Origin: Pseudoxanthomonas dokdonensis
GTDB taxonomy: Bacteria; Pseudomonadota; Gammaproteobacteria; Xanthomonadales; Xanthomonadaceae
DNA length: 64,000 bases
NCBI RefSeq assembly: GCF_001431405.1
Contig: NZ_LDJL01000004.1
Location: 310,001-374,000, forward strand
Direction of reading: 5' to 3'
Positions 8,109 through 16,861 of this stretch are shown in pieces. The notes beneath the pieces were generated by a model. That model saw nothing but the letters and a program-made list of their open reading frames with translations, was not told the origin of the DNA and did no database searches. The position numbers were made by a program, and so were the translations under genes. Every line of letters starts with the position of its first letter. Positions within the stretch are counted from its first letter, which is position 1.

Positions 8109-9194
8109 ATGACGCGCGCGTACAACTTCAGTGCCGGCCCCGCCACCTTGCCGGAAGCCGTGCTGCGGCAGGCCCAGGCGGAATTGCTCGAATGGAACGG
8201 CGTTGGCGCGTCGATCGTCGAAATCAGCCACCGCAGTGCCGAGTTCATCGAAGTGGCCGCCCAGGCCGAATCCGACCTGCGCACGCTGCTGGCCATCCCG
8301 GACGATTACGCGGTGATGTTCCTGGCCGGCGGCGCCACCACCCAGCAGGCGCTGCTGGCGCTCAACTTCGCCGCCCCTGGCCAGATAGCCGACTACATCG
8401 TCAGCGGCCACTGGGGCCAGACCGCGATCAAGCAGGTGCGCCACTACGTCACCGCCAATGTCGCCGCCAGCAGCGAAGCCGGCGGCTTCACCGATCTGCC
8501 GGCCCGCGAACACTGGCGGCTGAGCGAGGGTGCGGCCTACGTCCACATCACCGCCAACGAGACCATCCATGGCGTCGAGTTCCGCAACACCCCTGATACC
8601 GGCGAGGTGCCGTTGTTCGCCGATTTCAGCTCCAGCATCGCTTCCGAGCCGGTGGACGTTTCGCGCTATGGCCTGATCTATGCCGGTGCGCAGAAGAACC
8701 TCGGTCCGGTCGGGGTGTCGGTGGTCATCGTCCGCCGTGATCTGCTGCAACGCGAAGGCCAGCCGCGCGCCGACATCTTCGACTACCGTTCGCACGTCGC
8801 CCGCGACTCGATGCTCAACACCCCGCCAACCTGGAACTGGTACCTGGCCGGGCTGGTGTTCAAGTGGATGCTGGCCGAAGGCGGGGTCGAGGAGTTCGCC
8901 CGCCGCAACGCGGCCAAATCGGCGCTGGTCTACCAGGCCATCGATGACTCCGGCGGCTTTTATCGTAATGAGGTCGCAGCCGCGGCGCGTTCGCGGATGA
9001 ACATCCCGTTCTTCCTGGCGGACGACACGCTGACCGCGCGTTTCGTCAGCCAGTCGCGAGAAGCCGGGCTGCTGGCGCTGAAAGGCCACAAGGCGGTCGG
9101 CGGCATTCGTGCCTCGCTGTACAACGCGATGCCGGTGGCCGGCGCGCAGGCCCTGGTCGATTTCATGCGTGATTTCCAGCAGCGCCATGGCTGA
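8109..9194 (+). CDS. serC: Phosphoserine aminotransferase
   Basis: A 361-residue PLP enzyme of the serine pathway (3-phosphohydroxypyruvate to phosphoserine), also active in pyridoxine synthesis. The start [19 protein letters not shown] is the family N-terminus, so the long open stretch upstream is not coding. The PLP lysine is in [16 protein letters not shown]; other family segments are [11 protein letters not shown] near the cofactor phosphate and [17 protein letters not shown] at the C-terminus. Length is standard. It begins the serC-pheA-aroA unit, with 45 bp to pheA. Confidence 0.97.
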   Translation: MTRAYNFSAGPATLPEAVLRQAQAELLEWNGVGASIVEISHRSAEFIEVAAQAESDLRTLLAIPDDYAVMFLAGGATTQQALLALNFAAPGQIADYIVSGHWGQTAIKQVRHYVTANVAASSEAGGFTDLPAREHWRLSEGAAYVHITANETIHGVEFRNTPDTGEVPLFADFSSSIASEPVDVSRYGLIYAGAQKNLGPVGVSVVIVRRDLLQREGQPRADIFDYRSHVARDSMLNTPPTWNWYLAGLVFKWMLAEGGVEEFARRNAAKSALVYQAIDDSGGFYRNEVAAAARSRMNIPFFLADDTLTARFVSQSREAGLLALKGHKAVGGIRASLYNAMPVAGAQALVDFMRDFQQRHG

Positions 9195-9239
9195 GCAGCA
9201 GATGGCCGAGCAACAGGAAGAACAGCGAGAGAATTCGTA

Positions 9240-10460
9240 ATGGCAGCAAAACAGAAGAACAAAACCGTCGCCAAGCCCGTCGCCAAGACCGGGAAGGGCA
9301 AGCCCGCCAAGGCCAGGCCCGCCAAGGCCAAGCCCGGCAAGGCGGCCGGCAAGGCCAAGTCCGTGCCGGCCACTGTGCCGACCCCGGTGCTGGCCGATGT
9401 ACGCAGCAAGATCGACGGCATCGACCGCCAGATCCAGAGCCTGATTGCCGAGCGCGCCGCGTTCGCCCATCAGGTCGGCAAGGCCAAGGGCAAGCTGGCC
9501 GCGGCGGTGGACTACTACCGCCCCGAGCGCGAGGCACAGGTGTTGCGGATGGTGGTCGACCGCAATCAGGGCCCGCTCAGCGATGAAGTGCTGGTGCATG
9601 TGTTCCGCGAAATCATGTCGGCCTGCCTGGCCCAGCAGGAGCCGCTGAAGATCGGCTTCCTCGGCCCGGAAGGCACCTTCAGCCAGCAGGCGGTGCTCAA
9701 GCACTTCGGCCGCTCGGCGCATGGCCTGCCGCTGGGCAGCATCGAGGAAGTGTTCCAGGAAGTGGAAAGCGGCAACGCCGATTTTGGCGTGGTGCCGGTG
9801 GAGAACTCGGGGCAGGGCACCATCCAGGTCACCCTCGACATGTTCCTGACCTCCAACCTCAAGATCTGCGGTGAAGTCGAACTGCGGGTGCACCAGTATC
9901 TGCTGTCGCGCAGCGGCCGCATCGAGGATATCGAACGCATCTATTCGCACCCGCAGTCGTTCGCGCAGACTTCGTCGTGGCTGCGTGCCAACCTGCCGAA
10001 GGTGGAAAAGATCCCGGTCTCCAGCAACGCCGAAGGCGCCCGCCGCGCACGCAACGCCGACGACGCCGCCAGCATCGGTGGCGAAAGCGCCGGCCATGTC
10101 TATGGCTTGAAGAAAGTCGTCACCAGCCCGATCCAGGACGATGCCGACAACACCACCCGCTTCCTGGTCATCGGTCGCAGCATCTTCCCCAGTTCCGGCC
10201 ATGACCGTACCTCGGTGCTGGTATTCATCCATGACAAGCCGGGTGCGTTGTTCGATGTGCTCAGCCCGTTTGCCCGCCACGGCATCAGCATGAACCGGAT
10301 CGAGTCGCGGCCGTCGCACCACGCCAAGTGGGAGTACGGCTTCTTCATCGATCTGGCCGGCCATATTGACGACCCCGGCATGAAGGAAGCGCTGGCCGAA
10401 CTGAAGGCGCATTCGGCCCAGATCAAGGTGCTGGGCTCGTATCCGGTAGCGGTGCCATGA
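9240..10460 (+). CDS. pheA: Bifunctional chorismate mutase / prephenate dehydratase with basic N-terminal extension
   Basis: A 406-residue P-protein that converts chorismate to prephenate and on to phenylpyruvate. Order: residues 1-48, a Lys/Ala/Pro-rich extension with PAKA-type repeats; ~50-135, an AroQ-type mutase (VRSKIDGIDRQIQSLIAER, and VDYYRPEREAQVL); ~140-315, the dehydratase (IGFLGPEGTFSQQA, VPVENSGQGTI, DDADNTTRFLVIG); ~320-400, an ACT regulatory domain (ESRPSHHAKWEYGFFID), so phenylalanine feedback is expected. The usual family start corresponds to residue ~48, so the tail is extra. A ribosome site (GAGAGAA) precedes the ATG at 9240. It overlaps aroA by four bases. Confidence 0.96.
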   Translation: MAAKQKNKTVAKPVAKTGKGKPAKARPAKAKPGKAAGKAKSVPATVPTPVLADVRSKIDGIDRQIQSLIAERAAFAHQVGKAKGKLAAAVDYYRPEREAQVLRMVVDRNQGPLSDEVLVHVFREIMSACLAQQEPLKIGFLGPEGTFSQQAVLKHFGRSAHGLPLGSIEEVFQEVESGNADFGVVPVENSGQGTIQVTLDMFLTSNLKICGEVELRVHQYLLSRSGRIEDIERIYSHPQSFAQTSSWLRANLPKVEKIPVSSNAEGARRARNADDAASIGGESAGHVYGLKKVVTSPIQDDADNTTRFLVIGRSIFPSSGHDRTSVLVFIHDKPGALFDVLSPFARHGISMNRIESRPSHHAKWEYGFFIDLAGHIDDPGMKEALAELKAHSAQIKVLGSYPVAVP

Positions 10461-11764
10461 GCCAACAAGACTGGATTGCCTCGACCGGCCAGCCATTGCG
10501 CGGCAGCCTGACCATCCCCGGCGACAAATCGGTTTCGCACCGCGCGATCATGCTGGCGGCGCTGGCCGATGGCGTGTCGCGGATTGATGGCTTCCTGGAA
10601 GGCGAGGATACCCGTGCCACCGCGGCGATTTTTGCCCGGATGGGCGTGCGCATCGACACCCCGTCGGCATCGCAACGCATTGTCCATGGTGTTGGCGTCG
10701 ATGGCCTGCGGGCCCCCGACGGCGTGCTTGATTGCGGCAATGCCGGCACTGGCATGCGACTGCTGTCCGGGTTGATGGCGGCGCAGGCGTTCGACAGCAC
10801 CCTGGTCGGTGACGAATCGCTGAGCAAGCGGCCGATGCGCAGGGTCACCGCGCCGCTGCAGCAGATGGGTGCGCGCATCGACACCCGCGAAGGCGGCTTG
10901 CCGCCGCTGCGGGTGCACGGCGGCCAGAGCCTGCACGGCATTGATTACACGCTGGAAGTCGCCAGTGCCCAGGTCAAGTCGGCGGTGCTGCTGGCCGGCC
11001 TCTACGCGCAGGGCGAAACCACGGTGCGCGAACCCCATCCGACCCGTGATTACACCGAACGGATGCTGGCCGCATTCGGCGCGGACATCGAATTCTCGCC
11101 TGGACATGCGTGCCTGCGCGGCGGACAACGGCTGCGCGCCACCGACATCGCGGTGCCAGCGGATTTTTCATCGGCGGCGTTTTTCCTGGTCGCCGCCAGC
11201 ATCGTGCCCGGTTCCGAATTGCGTCTGCAGGCGGTTGGACTGAATCCGCGTCGCACCGGCCTGTTGCAGGCGTTGCGCTTGATGGGTGCCGATATCCGCG
11301 AGGAAAACCGCGCCGAACACGGCGGCGAGACGGTCGCCGATCTGCTGGTCCGGCATGCCCCCTTGCATGGCATCGAGGTGCCGGTGGAACTGGTGCCGGA
11401 CATGATTGACGAGTTCCCGGCGCTGTTCGTCGCCGCGGCCTGCGCGCTGGGTCCGACCCGGGTCAGCGGGGCGGCGGAGTTGCGGGTCAAGGAATCGGAT
11501 CGCCTGGCCAGCATGGCCACTGGCCTGCGCGCGCTGGGCCTGCAGATTGATGAGACACCGGACGGGGCGACCATCCATCCAGGACCTTTGCGCGGCGGCA
11601 GTGTGCAAAGCCATGGCGATCACCGCATCGCGATGGCATTCGCGATTGCCGGCCAATGCAGCCAGGGCGAGGTCAGGATTGCTGACATCGCCAACGTCGC
11701 TACCTCGTTCCCCGGCTTTGATGACCTGGCCCGTGCCAGCGGTTTCGCCCTGCGCGACGCCTGA
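10457..11764 (+). CDS. aroA: 3-phosphoshikimate 1-carboxyvinyltransferase (EPSP synthase)
   Basis: A 435-residue enzyme of the shikimate pathway joining phosphoenolpyruvate to shikimate-3-phosphate. Family segments are GDKSVSHRAIMLAALADG near the N-terminus, LDCGNAGTGMRLLSGL, PTRDYTERMLAAFG and, near the end, LRVKESDRLASMATGLRALG and HGDHRIAMAFAI. The ATG overlaps the pheA stop (ATGA), which indicates translational coupling. Sequence around GNAGTGMRL, with Ala after GN, fits class-type discussion only loosely; I do not assign a glyphosate class. Confidence 0.97.
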   Translation: MSQQDWIASTGQPLRGSLTIPGDKSVSHRAIMLAALADGVSRIDGFLEGEDTRATAAIFARMGVRIDTPSASQRIVHGVGVDGLRAPDGVLDCGNAGTGMRLLSGLMAAQAFDSTLVGDESLSKRPMRRVTAPLQQMGARIDTREGGLPPLRVHGGQSLHGIDYTLEVASAQVKSAVLLAGLYAQGETTVREPHPTRDYTERMLAAFGADIEFSPGHACLRGGQRLRATDIAVPADFSSAAFFLVAASIVPGSELRLQAVGLNPRRTGLLQALRLMGADIREENRAEHGGETVADLLVRHAPLHGIEVPVELVPDMIDEFPALFVAAACALGPTRVSGAAELRVKESDRLASMATGLRALGLQIDETPDGATIHPGPLRGGSVQSHGDHRIAMAFAIAGQCSQGEVRIADIANVATSFPGFDDLARASGFALRDA

Positions 11765-11810
11765 TCGATCCCGCGGCTTGCGGCTGCACTCCGCCGCTGC
11801 GGCAGGCAGA

Positions 11811-11840
11811 CAAAAGCGGGAGCGTCGATGACGCTCCCGC
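11811..11840 (-). terminator. Intrinsic terminator for the first TonB gene
   Basis: Perfect 11-bp stem GCGGGAGCGTC / GACGCTCCCGC with a three-base loop. On the minus strand it is followed by TTTTG. It lies between the convergent aroA and tonB-like genes and could also slow plus-strand transcription, although that side has no T run. Confidence 0.82.
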
Positions 11841-11868
11841 AGCGGGTAGACGGTCGAGTAGCACCGCC

Positions 11869-11912
11869 GTTACACGAAGTTAGTTACACGAGGTTACACG
11901 AGGTTACACGAG
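11869..11912. repeat. Four copies of a GTTACACGA repeat at a gene 3' end
   Basis: GTTACACGA occurs at 11869, 11883, 11893 and 11903; the last three are spaced exactly 10 bp. On the minus strand each copy reads TCGTGTAAC, echoing the stop-codon context ATGTAAC of the neighbouring TonB gene (stop at 11921-11923). It looks like local slippage duplication just after the stop. Confidence 0.85.
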
Positions 11913-11920
11913 CGTCGCCG

Positions 11921-12466
11921 TTACATCGGCTTGAATTCGACCGGCACCTGGACCAGGCTGGCAACGCGCTTGCCGTTGGCCTGGGCCGGCTCGAAGCGCC
12001 AATGACGCACGGCATTGACAGCGGCACGATCCAGATCGCGGTTGCCACTGCGCTTGACGATATCGACATCAGCAGGCACGCCATAAGCGCTGACGTTGGC
12101 CCGTACCAGCACAGTACCACCGATGCCCGAACGCAACGCCGCCGCCGGATATTTCGGTTGCGCATTGCTGGCCAACGGTCGCGCAGCGCGTGCCGGCGGC
12201 GGTGAAGCAGGCGTGCGGCGTGTCACCGGCTTGTCGGCCACCGGCGCTGGCGTGGTCGCCACGGGCGCCGGTTGCGTGGCAGGCAGCGGAGTGCTGGTGT
12301 CGACCAGGGTCGGGCTGGCCGGCTGCACTCGTCCCAGCCACCAGGCGCCGGCGGCGATGACCAGCAGCGCCAGCAGCAACCATGCGACCGGGGAAACACG
12401 CCGCGGCGCCTGCAGTGGTTCCTGCGCGTGCTCGGGCGTCGTGTCTTGGTAGTGGACTGTACTCAT
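11921..12466 (-). CDS. TonB-family energy-transducer protein, copy 1
   Basis: A 181-residue protein with TonB layout: cytoplasmic N-terminus, one membrane helix (~28-46, PVAWLLLALLVIAAGAWWLG), a Pro/Ala/Thr-rich periplasmic linker (~50-105) and a TonB C-terminal domain (~105-180: KYPAAALRSGIGGTVLVRANV, then NRDLDRAAVNAVRHWRFEPA). Such proteins pass the ExbBD proton-motive signal to outer-membrane receptors. No exbB/exbD or receptor lies nearby, so the partner is unknown. A strong ribosome site (AAGGAG) precedes the ATG. The next gene upstream encodes a paralogue with the same layout. Confidence 0.88.
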   Translation of the reverse strand: MSTVHYQDTTPEHAQEPLQAPRRVSPVAWLLLALLVIAAGAWWLGRVQPASPTLVDTSTPLPATQPAPVATTPAPVADKPVTRRTPASPPPARAARPLASNAQPKYPAAALRSGIGGTVLVRANVSAYGVPADVDIVKRSGNRDLDRAAVNAVRHWRFEPAQANGKRVASLVQVPVEFKPM

Positions 12467-12561
12467 CGCCTGACTCCTTCAACGTTGGGACGCTGACAGT
12501 CATAGCGTCGTCAATGTTGCCGACAGGTGAGTCGCCAGTGAAGCCCGCGTATTGGGTTCAG

Positions 12562-12588
12562 GCTTGTGCAGGCCATGCATGCACAAGC
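12562..12588. repeat. 9-bp inverted repeat between the two TonB genes
   Basis: GCTTGTGCA (12562-12570) and TGCACAAGC (12580-12588) are perfect inverted arms around a 9-base spacer. There is no adjacent T run on either strand. It lies just after the stop of TonB copy 2, so it may be an RNA-stabilising hairpin or a weak terminator. Confidence 0.6.
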
Positions 12589-12596
12589 GGCGATGC

Positions 12597-13256
12597 CTAT
12601 TTCAGGGTGAAATCGACCGGAACCGTGACGCTGCCGGGGATCGGCTGGCCATCGCGCTGGCCGGGATTGAACTTCCAGCGTTTGACCGCCGATACCGCGG
12701 CGCGGTCCAGCGCCCGCGAACCGCTGCGTTGTTCGACCCGCACCTTGGTCGGGTTGCCCTCGGCATCAACATCCACGCGCAGCAGCACGGTGCCGCTGTC
12801 GCCGCGACGAATCGCCGACGCCGGATATTCCGGTGCCGGACTGAAACCGGCACGGGGTTGCGGGCTTTCGCCACTGGCCAGGGGCACGCCGCTGGCGACC
12901 GGTGCCACCGGCGGCTCGACGATGGTCGGCGGCGGCGCGCTGGGGGCGGGCGCGGCGACCGGTTCCTGGACCAGTTGCGGACGCTCGGCTGGCGCCACGT
13001 CGGCCGGCTTTTCCATGCCGCTGGCGCCGCCACGGGTCGACATCGGTTCGGGCAGGGCATCGACCAGGCTGCCAGCATCCCTGGCCACCGGTTCGGGTTT
13101 GTAGAAACCCTTGTCGCGTCCCAGCCACCACACCAGCACGAACAACAGCAGGCCTGCGGCAAACGCGATCCCGGCAATCCGCAAGGCGCGGCGGGGCAGG
13201 CGGAACACGAACTCGGACTGCGATGACGAGGGTTGCGGCGAACGGCTGGCGGACAT
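12597..13256 (-). CDS. TonB-family energy-transducer protein, copy 2
   Basis: A 219-residue paralogue of the neighbouring TonB protein. I chose the ATG at 13256 (MSASRSPQPSSSQSEF), since a much longer open frame upstream runs antisense to serS. One membrane helix lies at ~28-47 (AGIAFAAGLLLFVLVWWLG), followed by a long Pro/Ala/Val/Glu linker and the TonB C-terminal domain (EYPASAIRRGDSGTVLLRVDV, then SRALDRAAVSAVKRWKFNPG). The two C-terminal domains share the same motif order, indicating tandem duplication with linker divergence. Possible roles are receptor energising or cell-envelope signalling. Confidence 0.87.
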   Translation of the reverse strand: MSASRSPQPSSSQSEFVFRLPRRALRIAGIAFAAGLLLFVLVWWLGRDKGFYKPEPVARDAGSLVDALPEPMSTRGGASGMEKPADVAPAERPQLVQEPVAAPAPSAPPPTIVEPPVAPVASGVPLASGESPQPRAGFSPAPEYPASAIRRGDSGTVLLRVDVDAEGNPTKVRVEQRSGSRALDRAAVSAVKRWKFNPGQRDGQPIPGSVTVPVDFTLK

Positions 13257-13338
13257 GACAGAGACCTTGCGGAGTGGGGTGATTCTGTCACATCGAGGGT
13301 TAATCGTTGCAGGCAGCGGCGGCGATAAAAGGCGATAA

Positions 13339-14652
<1,314 letters not shown>

Positions 14653-14667
14653 GTGCGCCCCGGGTAG

Positions 14668-14691
14668 AGCGGGGCTTGCCCCGCTGATTTT
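14668..14691 (+). terminator. Intrinsic terminator of serS
   Basis: Stem AGCGGGG / CCCCGCT with loop CTTG, followed by GATTTT, starts 16 bp after the serS stop. It separates serS from the convergent azoreductase gene. Confidence 0.83.
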
Positions 14692-14727
14692 CCAGGCAGC
14701 TCCAGCAGTGAAGACTCACCGCTTGCC

Positions 14728-15297
14728 TCACGCCGCCTTGCGCAACGGTGCCGGGATGCTGGCCAGCGCCGCGGCAATCGCGTCGGTGCGGTGCTGCGGC
14801 GAATAGGCAATGCCTTCGGCCCGCACGAAATGGATATCGGTGATGCCCAGGAAGCCGAAAACCTGGCGCAGGAATGGCTCCTGGAAATCGGTCGGCGCGT
14901 TGCTGTGGATACCGCCGCGGGCGCTGGCGATGATCACGGTCTTGCCACCGGCCAGGCCTTCCGGCCCGTTCTCGGTGTAGCGGAAGGTCTTGCCGGCCAC
15001 CGCGATCCGGTCGATCCAGGCCTTCAGCGTCGACGGTACCGAAAAGTTGTACATCGGCGCGCCGATCACCAGCACGTCGGCCTGCTGGAACTGCGCCAGC
15101 GTGCGCGCGGCCTCGTCGGCATCGGCGCCGGCCAGTGACTTGCCGGTAAGATGGGGCAGCGGCTCGCTGTCCAGGTCACGATGGATGACTTCCAGGCCGG
15201 GCACCGTGTCGGCCCAACGCGCTACGATGGCCGCACTGAGCTCACGGCTGACGGATTGGGCGCCGAGGGCGCTGCTGTCGATGTGCAGGAGTTTCAT
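14728..15297 (-). CDS. azoR: FMN-dependent NADH-azoreductase
   Basis: A 189-residue flavodoxin-like enzyme (quinone/azo reductase using FMN and NADH). I chose the ATG at 15297 (MKLLHIDSSALGAQSVSREL), the family N-terminus with the FMN-phosphate loop. Other family segments are APMYNFSVPSTLKAWIDRI, GKTFRYTENGPEGLAGGKTVI and SARGGIHS near the flavin. AzoR proteins usually counter quinone and electrophile stress. A LysR regulator is divergent, with an inverted repeat between them, a common arrangement for inducible azoR genes. Confidence 0.95.
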   Translation of the reverse strand: MKLLHIDSSALGAQSVSRELSAAIVARWADTVPGLEVIHRDLDSEPLPHLTGKSLAGADADEAARTLAQFQQADVLVIGAPMYNFSVPSTLKAWIDRIAVAGKTFRYTENGPEGLAGGKTVIIASARGGIHSNAPTDFQEPFLRQVFGFLGITDIHFVRAEGIAYSPQHRTDAIAAALASIPAPLRKAA

Positions 15298-15339
15298 GTC
15301 TTGGTCTTCGTTCCAGTGCGGCCGTGCCGCGTTGGATGA

Positions 15340-15353
15340 AACGATAGATCGTT
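15340..15353. promoter_or_regulatory. Dyad between azoR and lysR-type gene, candidate operator
   Basis: AACGAT-AG-ATCGTT is a perfect 6-bp dyad 43 bp upstream of the azoR start and 60 bp upstream of the LysR gene start. LysR proteins usually bind such dyads in the shared divergent promoter. Binding by the neighbouring regulator is inferred. Confidence 0.6.
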
Positions 15354-15412
15354 GCCTTGTTGGGATAAAGGTGGTCAAATGTCACTGATTGTTCTGTCTG
15401 TGGTGCCAATCC

Positions 15413-16393
15413 ATGCATGATCTCAATGACCTTTATTACTTCGCGGTGGTCGTCGACCACGGTGGTTTCGCTGCCGCCGAACGCGCGCTGGGCATCCCAA
15501 AGTCGCGCCTGAGCCGGCGCATCAGTCAGCTCGAAACCGACCTCGGCGTGCGCCTGTTGCAGCGTTCGACCCGCCGCTTCGCGGTCACCGATGTCGGCAT
15601 GAGCGTGCATCGCCACGCGCAGACCATGCTGGCCGAGGCCCAGGCCGCGCGCGAAGTAGTGGATCGGCTCAGCGCCGAGCCGCGCGGCATCGTCCGGGTC
15701 AGCGTGCCGGTGGCGGTGGCGCAGATGCAGCTGCCGAAAATCCTGCCCAAGTTCCTCGACAAATACCCGCAGGTGCGCCTGCAACTGCACGTCAACAACC
15801 GCCGCGTTGACATCATCAACGAGGGCTATGACATCGCCCTGCGGGTGCGCGCCAAGCTCGATGACGATGGCAGCCTGGTGATGCGCAGCTTCGGCCAGAT
15901 CCAGGAACTGCTGGTCGCCAGCCCCAAATACCTCAACCGCGCCGGCCGCCCGACCGACCCCGGCCAGCTGGCCGACCACGTCACCCTCAGCATCAGCGAG
16001 GACGAGGCCCGCCAGCGCTGGGAACTGCATGGTCCGGGCGGCGAGGTACGCCGTGTCGACCTGCAACCACGCCTGGCCGGTTTCGATTTCCCGCTGCTGC
16101 AATCGATGGCCAAGGACGGGTTTGGCATCACCCTGTTGCCGGAAACCGTCTGCGCCGAGGCCGTGCGCAACGGCGAGCTGGAAGTGGTGCTGCCCGAATG
16201 GAGCCTGCCGCAGGGCATCTGCCACGCGGTGTTCGCGTCCCGGCGCGGCCTGCTGCCGGCGGTGCGGGTGTTCATCGACTTCCTGGCCGAACACCTGCCA
16301 CAGCAGATCGAAGCCTCGCGCTTGGACTGCGGCGGCAAATGCGCCGAACAGGCCGAAGCCGCCATCCAGTCCGCCATCGCCAAGGCCCGCTGA
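15413..16393 (+). CDS. LysR-family transcriptional regulator
   Basis: A 326-residue LysR regulator, start chosen at the ATG giving MHDLNDLYYFAVVVDHGGF, the usual N-terminus. The winged helix-turn-helix occupies residues ~1-60 (FAAAERALGIPKSRLSRRISQLE), and the periplasmic-binding-like effector domain runs from ~90 to ~300 (VRVSVPVAVAQMQLPKILPKF). The subgroup resembles CrgA/AaeR-type regulators. The divergent azoR gene is the likely target. The C-terminal tail (~305-326) is Ala/Lys-rich with two Cys (LDCGGKCAEQ), longer than usual. Confidence 0.92.
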   Translation: MHDLNDLYYFAVVVDHGGFAAAERALGIPKSRLSRRISQLETDLGVRLLQRSTRRFAVTDVGMSVHRHAQTMLAEAQAAREVVDRLSAEPRGIVRVSVPVAVAQMQLPKILPKFLDKYPQVRLQLHVNNRRVDIINEGYDIALRVRAKLDDDGSLVMRSFGQIQELLVASPKYLNRAGRPTDPGQLADHVTLSISEDEARQRWELHGPGGEVRRVDLQPRLAGFDFPLLQSMAKDGFGITLLPETVCAEAVRNGELEVVLPEWSLPQGICHAVFASRRGLLPAVRVFIDFLAEHLPQQIEASRLDCGGKCAEQAEAAIQSAIAKAR

Positions 16394-16522
16394 GCAATTT
16401 GCCCCGGTTCATGCGAAAATGCGCCGCGCCGTCGCCGCAGCAAGTAGTGACGGATCCCGCAGACCGCAGCGAACATCAGCGTAGCTGATGATCAAACCGG
16501 CGCGGAACAATGAAGCAGTAAC

Positions 16523-16561
16523 GGAAAGATGGCCGAGCAATTCAAGGCACCGGTCTTGAAA
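16523..16561 (+). pseudogene. Decayed 5' half of a tRNA-Ser gene
   Basis: Positions 16523-16561 align with the first 39 bases of the intact tRNA-Ser at 16579 with five mismatches (34 of 39 identical). The copy runs through the acceptor 5' strand, D arm and 5' anticodon stem, and similarity stops in the anticodon loop (TTGAAA). No 3' half follows; only 17 bases separate it from the true gene. It is a fragment, not a functional tRNA. Confidence 0.82.
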
Positions 16562-16578
16562 TTTGATGTAGGTACAAC

Positions 16579-16666
16579 GGAAGGATGGCCGAGCGGTTTA
16601 AGGCACTGGTCTTGAAAACCAGCGATGGGCAACCATCCGTGGGTTCGAATCCCACTCCTTCCGCCA
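16579..16666 (+). tRNA. tRNA-Ser(UGA)
   Basis: An 88-nt serine tRNA with encoded CCA. The acceptor stem pairs GGAAGGA (16579-16585) with TCCTTCC (16656-16662), then discriminator G and CCA. The anticodon arm is CTGGT-CTTGAAA-ACCAG with anticodon TGA, reading UCA/UCG-type codons. A long variable arm (CGATGGGCAACCATCCG) and the T arm with GGTTCGAATCC are present, as required for a class II tRNA. Confidence 0.97.
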
Positions 16667-16861
16667 ATAAAAACAAACAGTTGCTGGGGTATGGGGTCCA
16701 GCTTTGCTGGAGCACGCTGTCGGGGTAATCCCAGATTTGCATGCTCAAGGCGTGGCTTCGCAGGCGGACGTCGTAAGCCCATAGTAAGCGCTTGTTGCAA
16801 GCTATGAGATAGGGACTTCGTATAAGGCAAACTGCCTTCAGGGGACTTACAGAAGCGTCAG

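Noticed and set aside
7971-10496. 841-codon minus-strand open frame
   Set aside because: Opposite to serC and pheA, whose family matches are complete; long shadow frames are normal at this GC.
11869-11912. CRISPR-like repeat array
   Set aside because: Units are only 9-10 bp with almost no spacer; slippage repeat, not CRISPR. No cas genes nearby.
16492-16830. 112-codon minus-strand frame over tRNA-Ser
   Set aside because: Lies across a structured tRNA gene; typical false open frame with a GVGFEPTDG-like tRNA-derived peptide.
16667-16861. Sigma-70 promoter for the accessory gene (TTGCAA and TATAAG)
   Set aside because: Spacing of 20 bases is too long and no better pair is visible; left unassigned.
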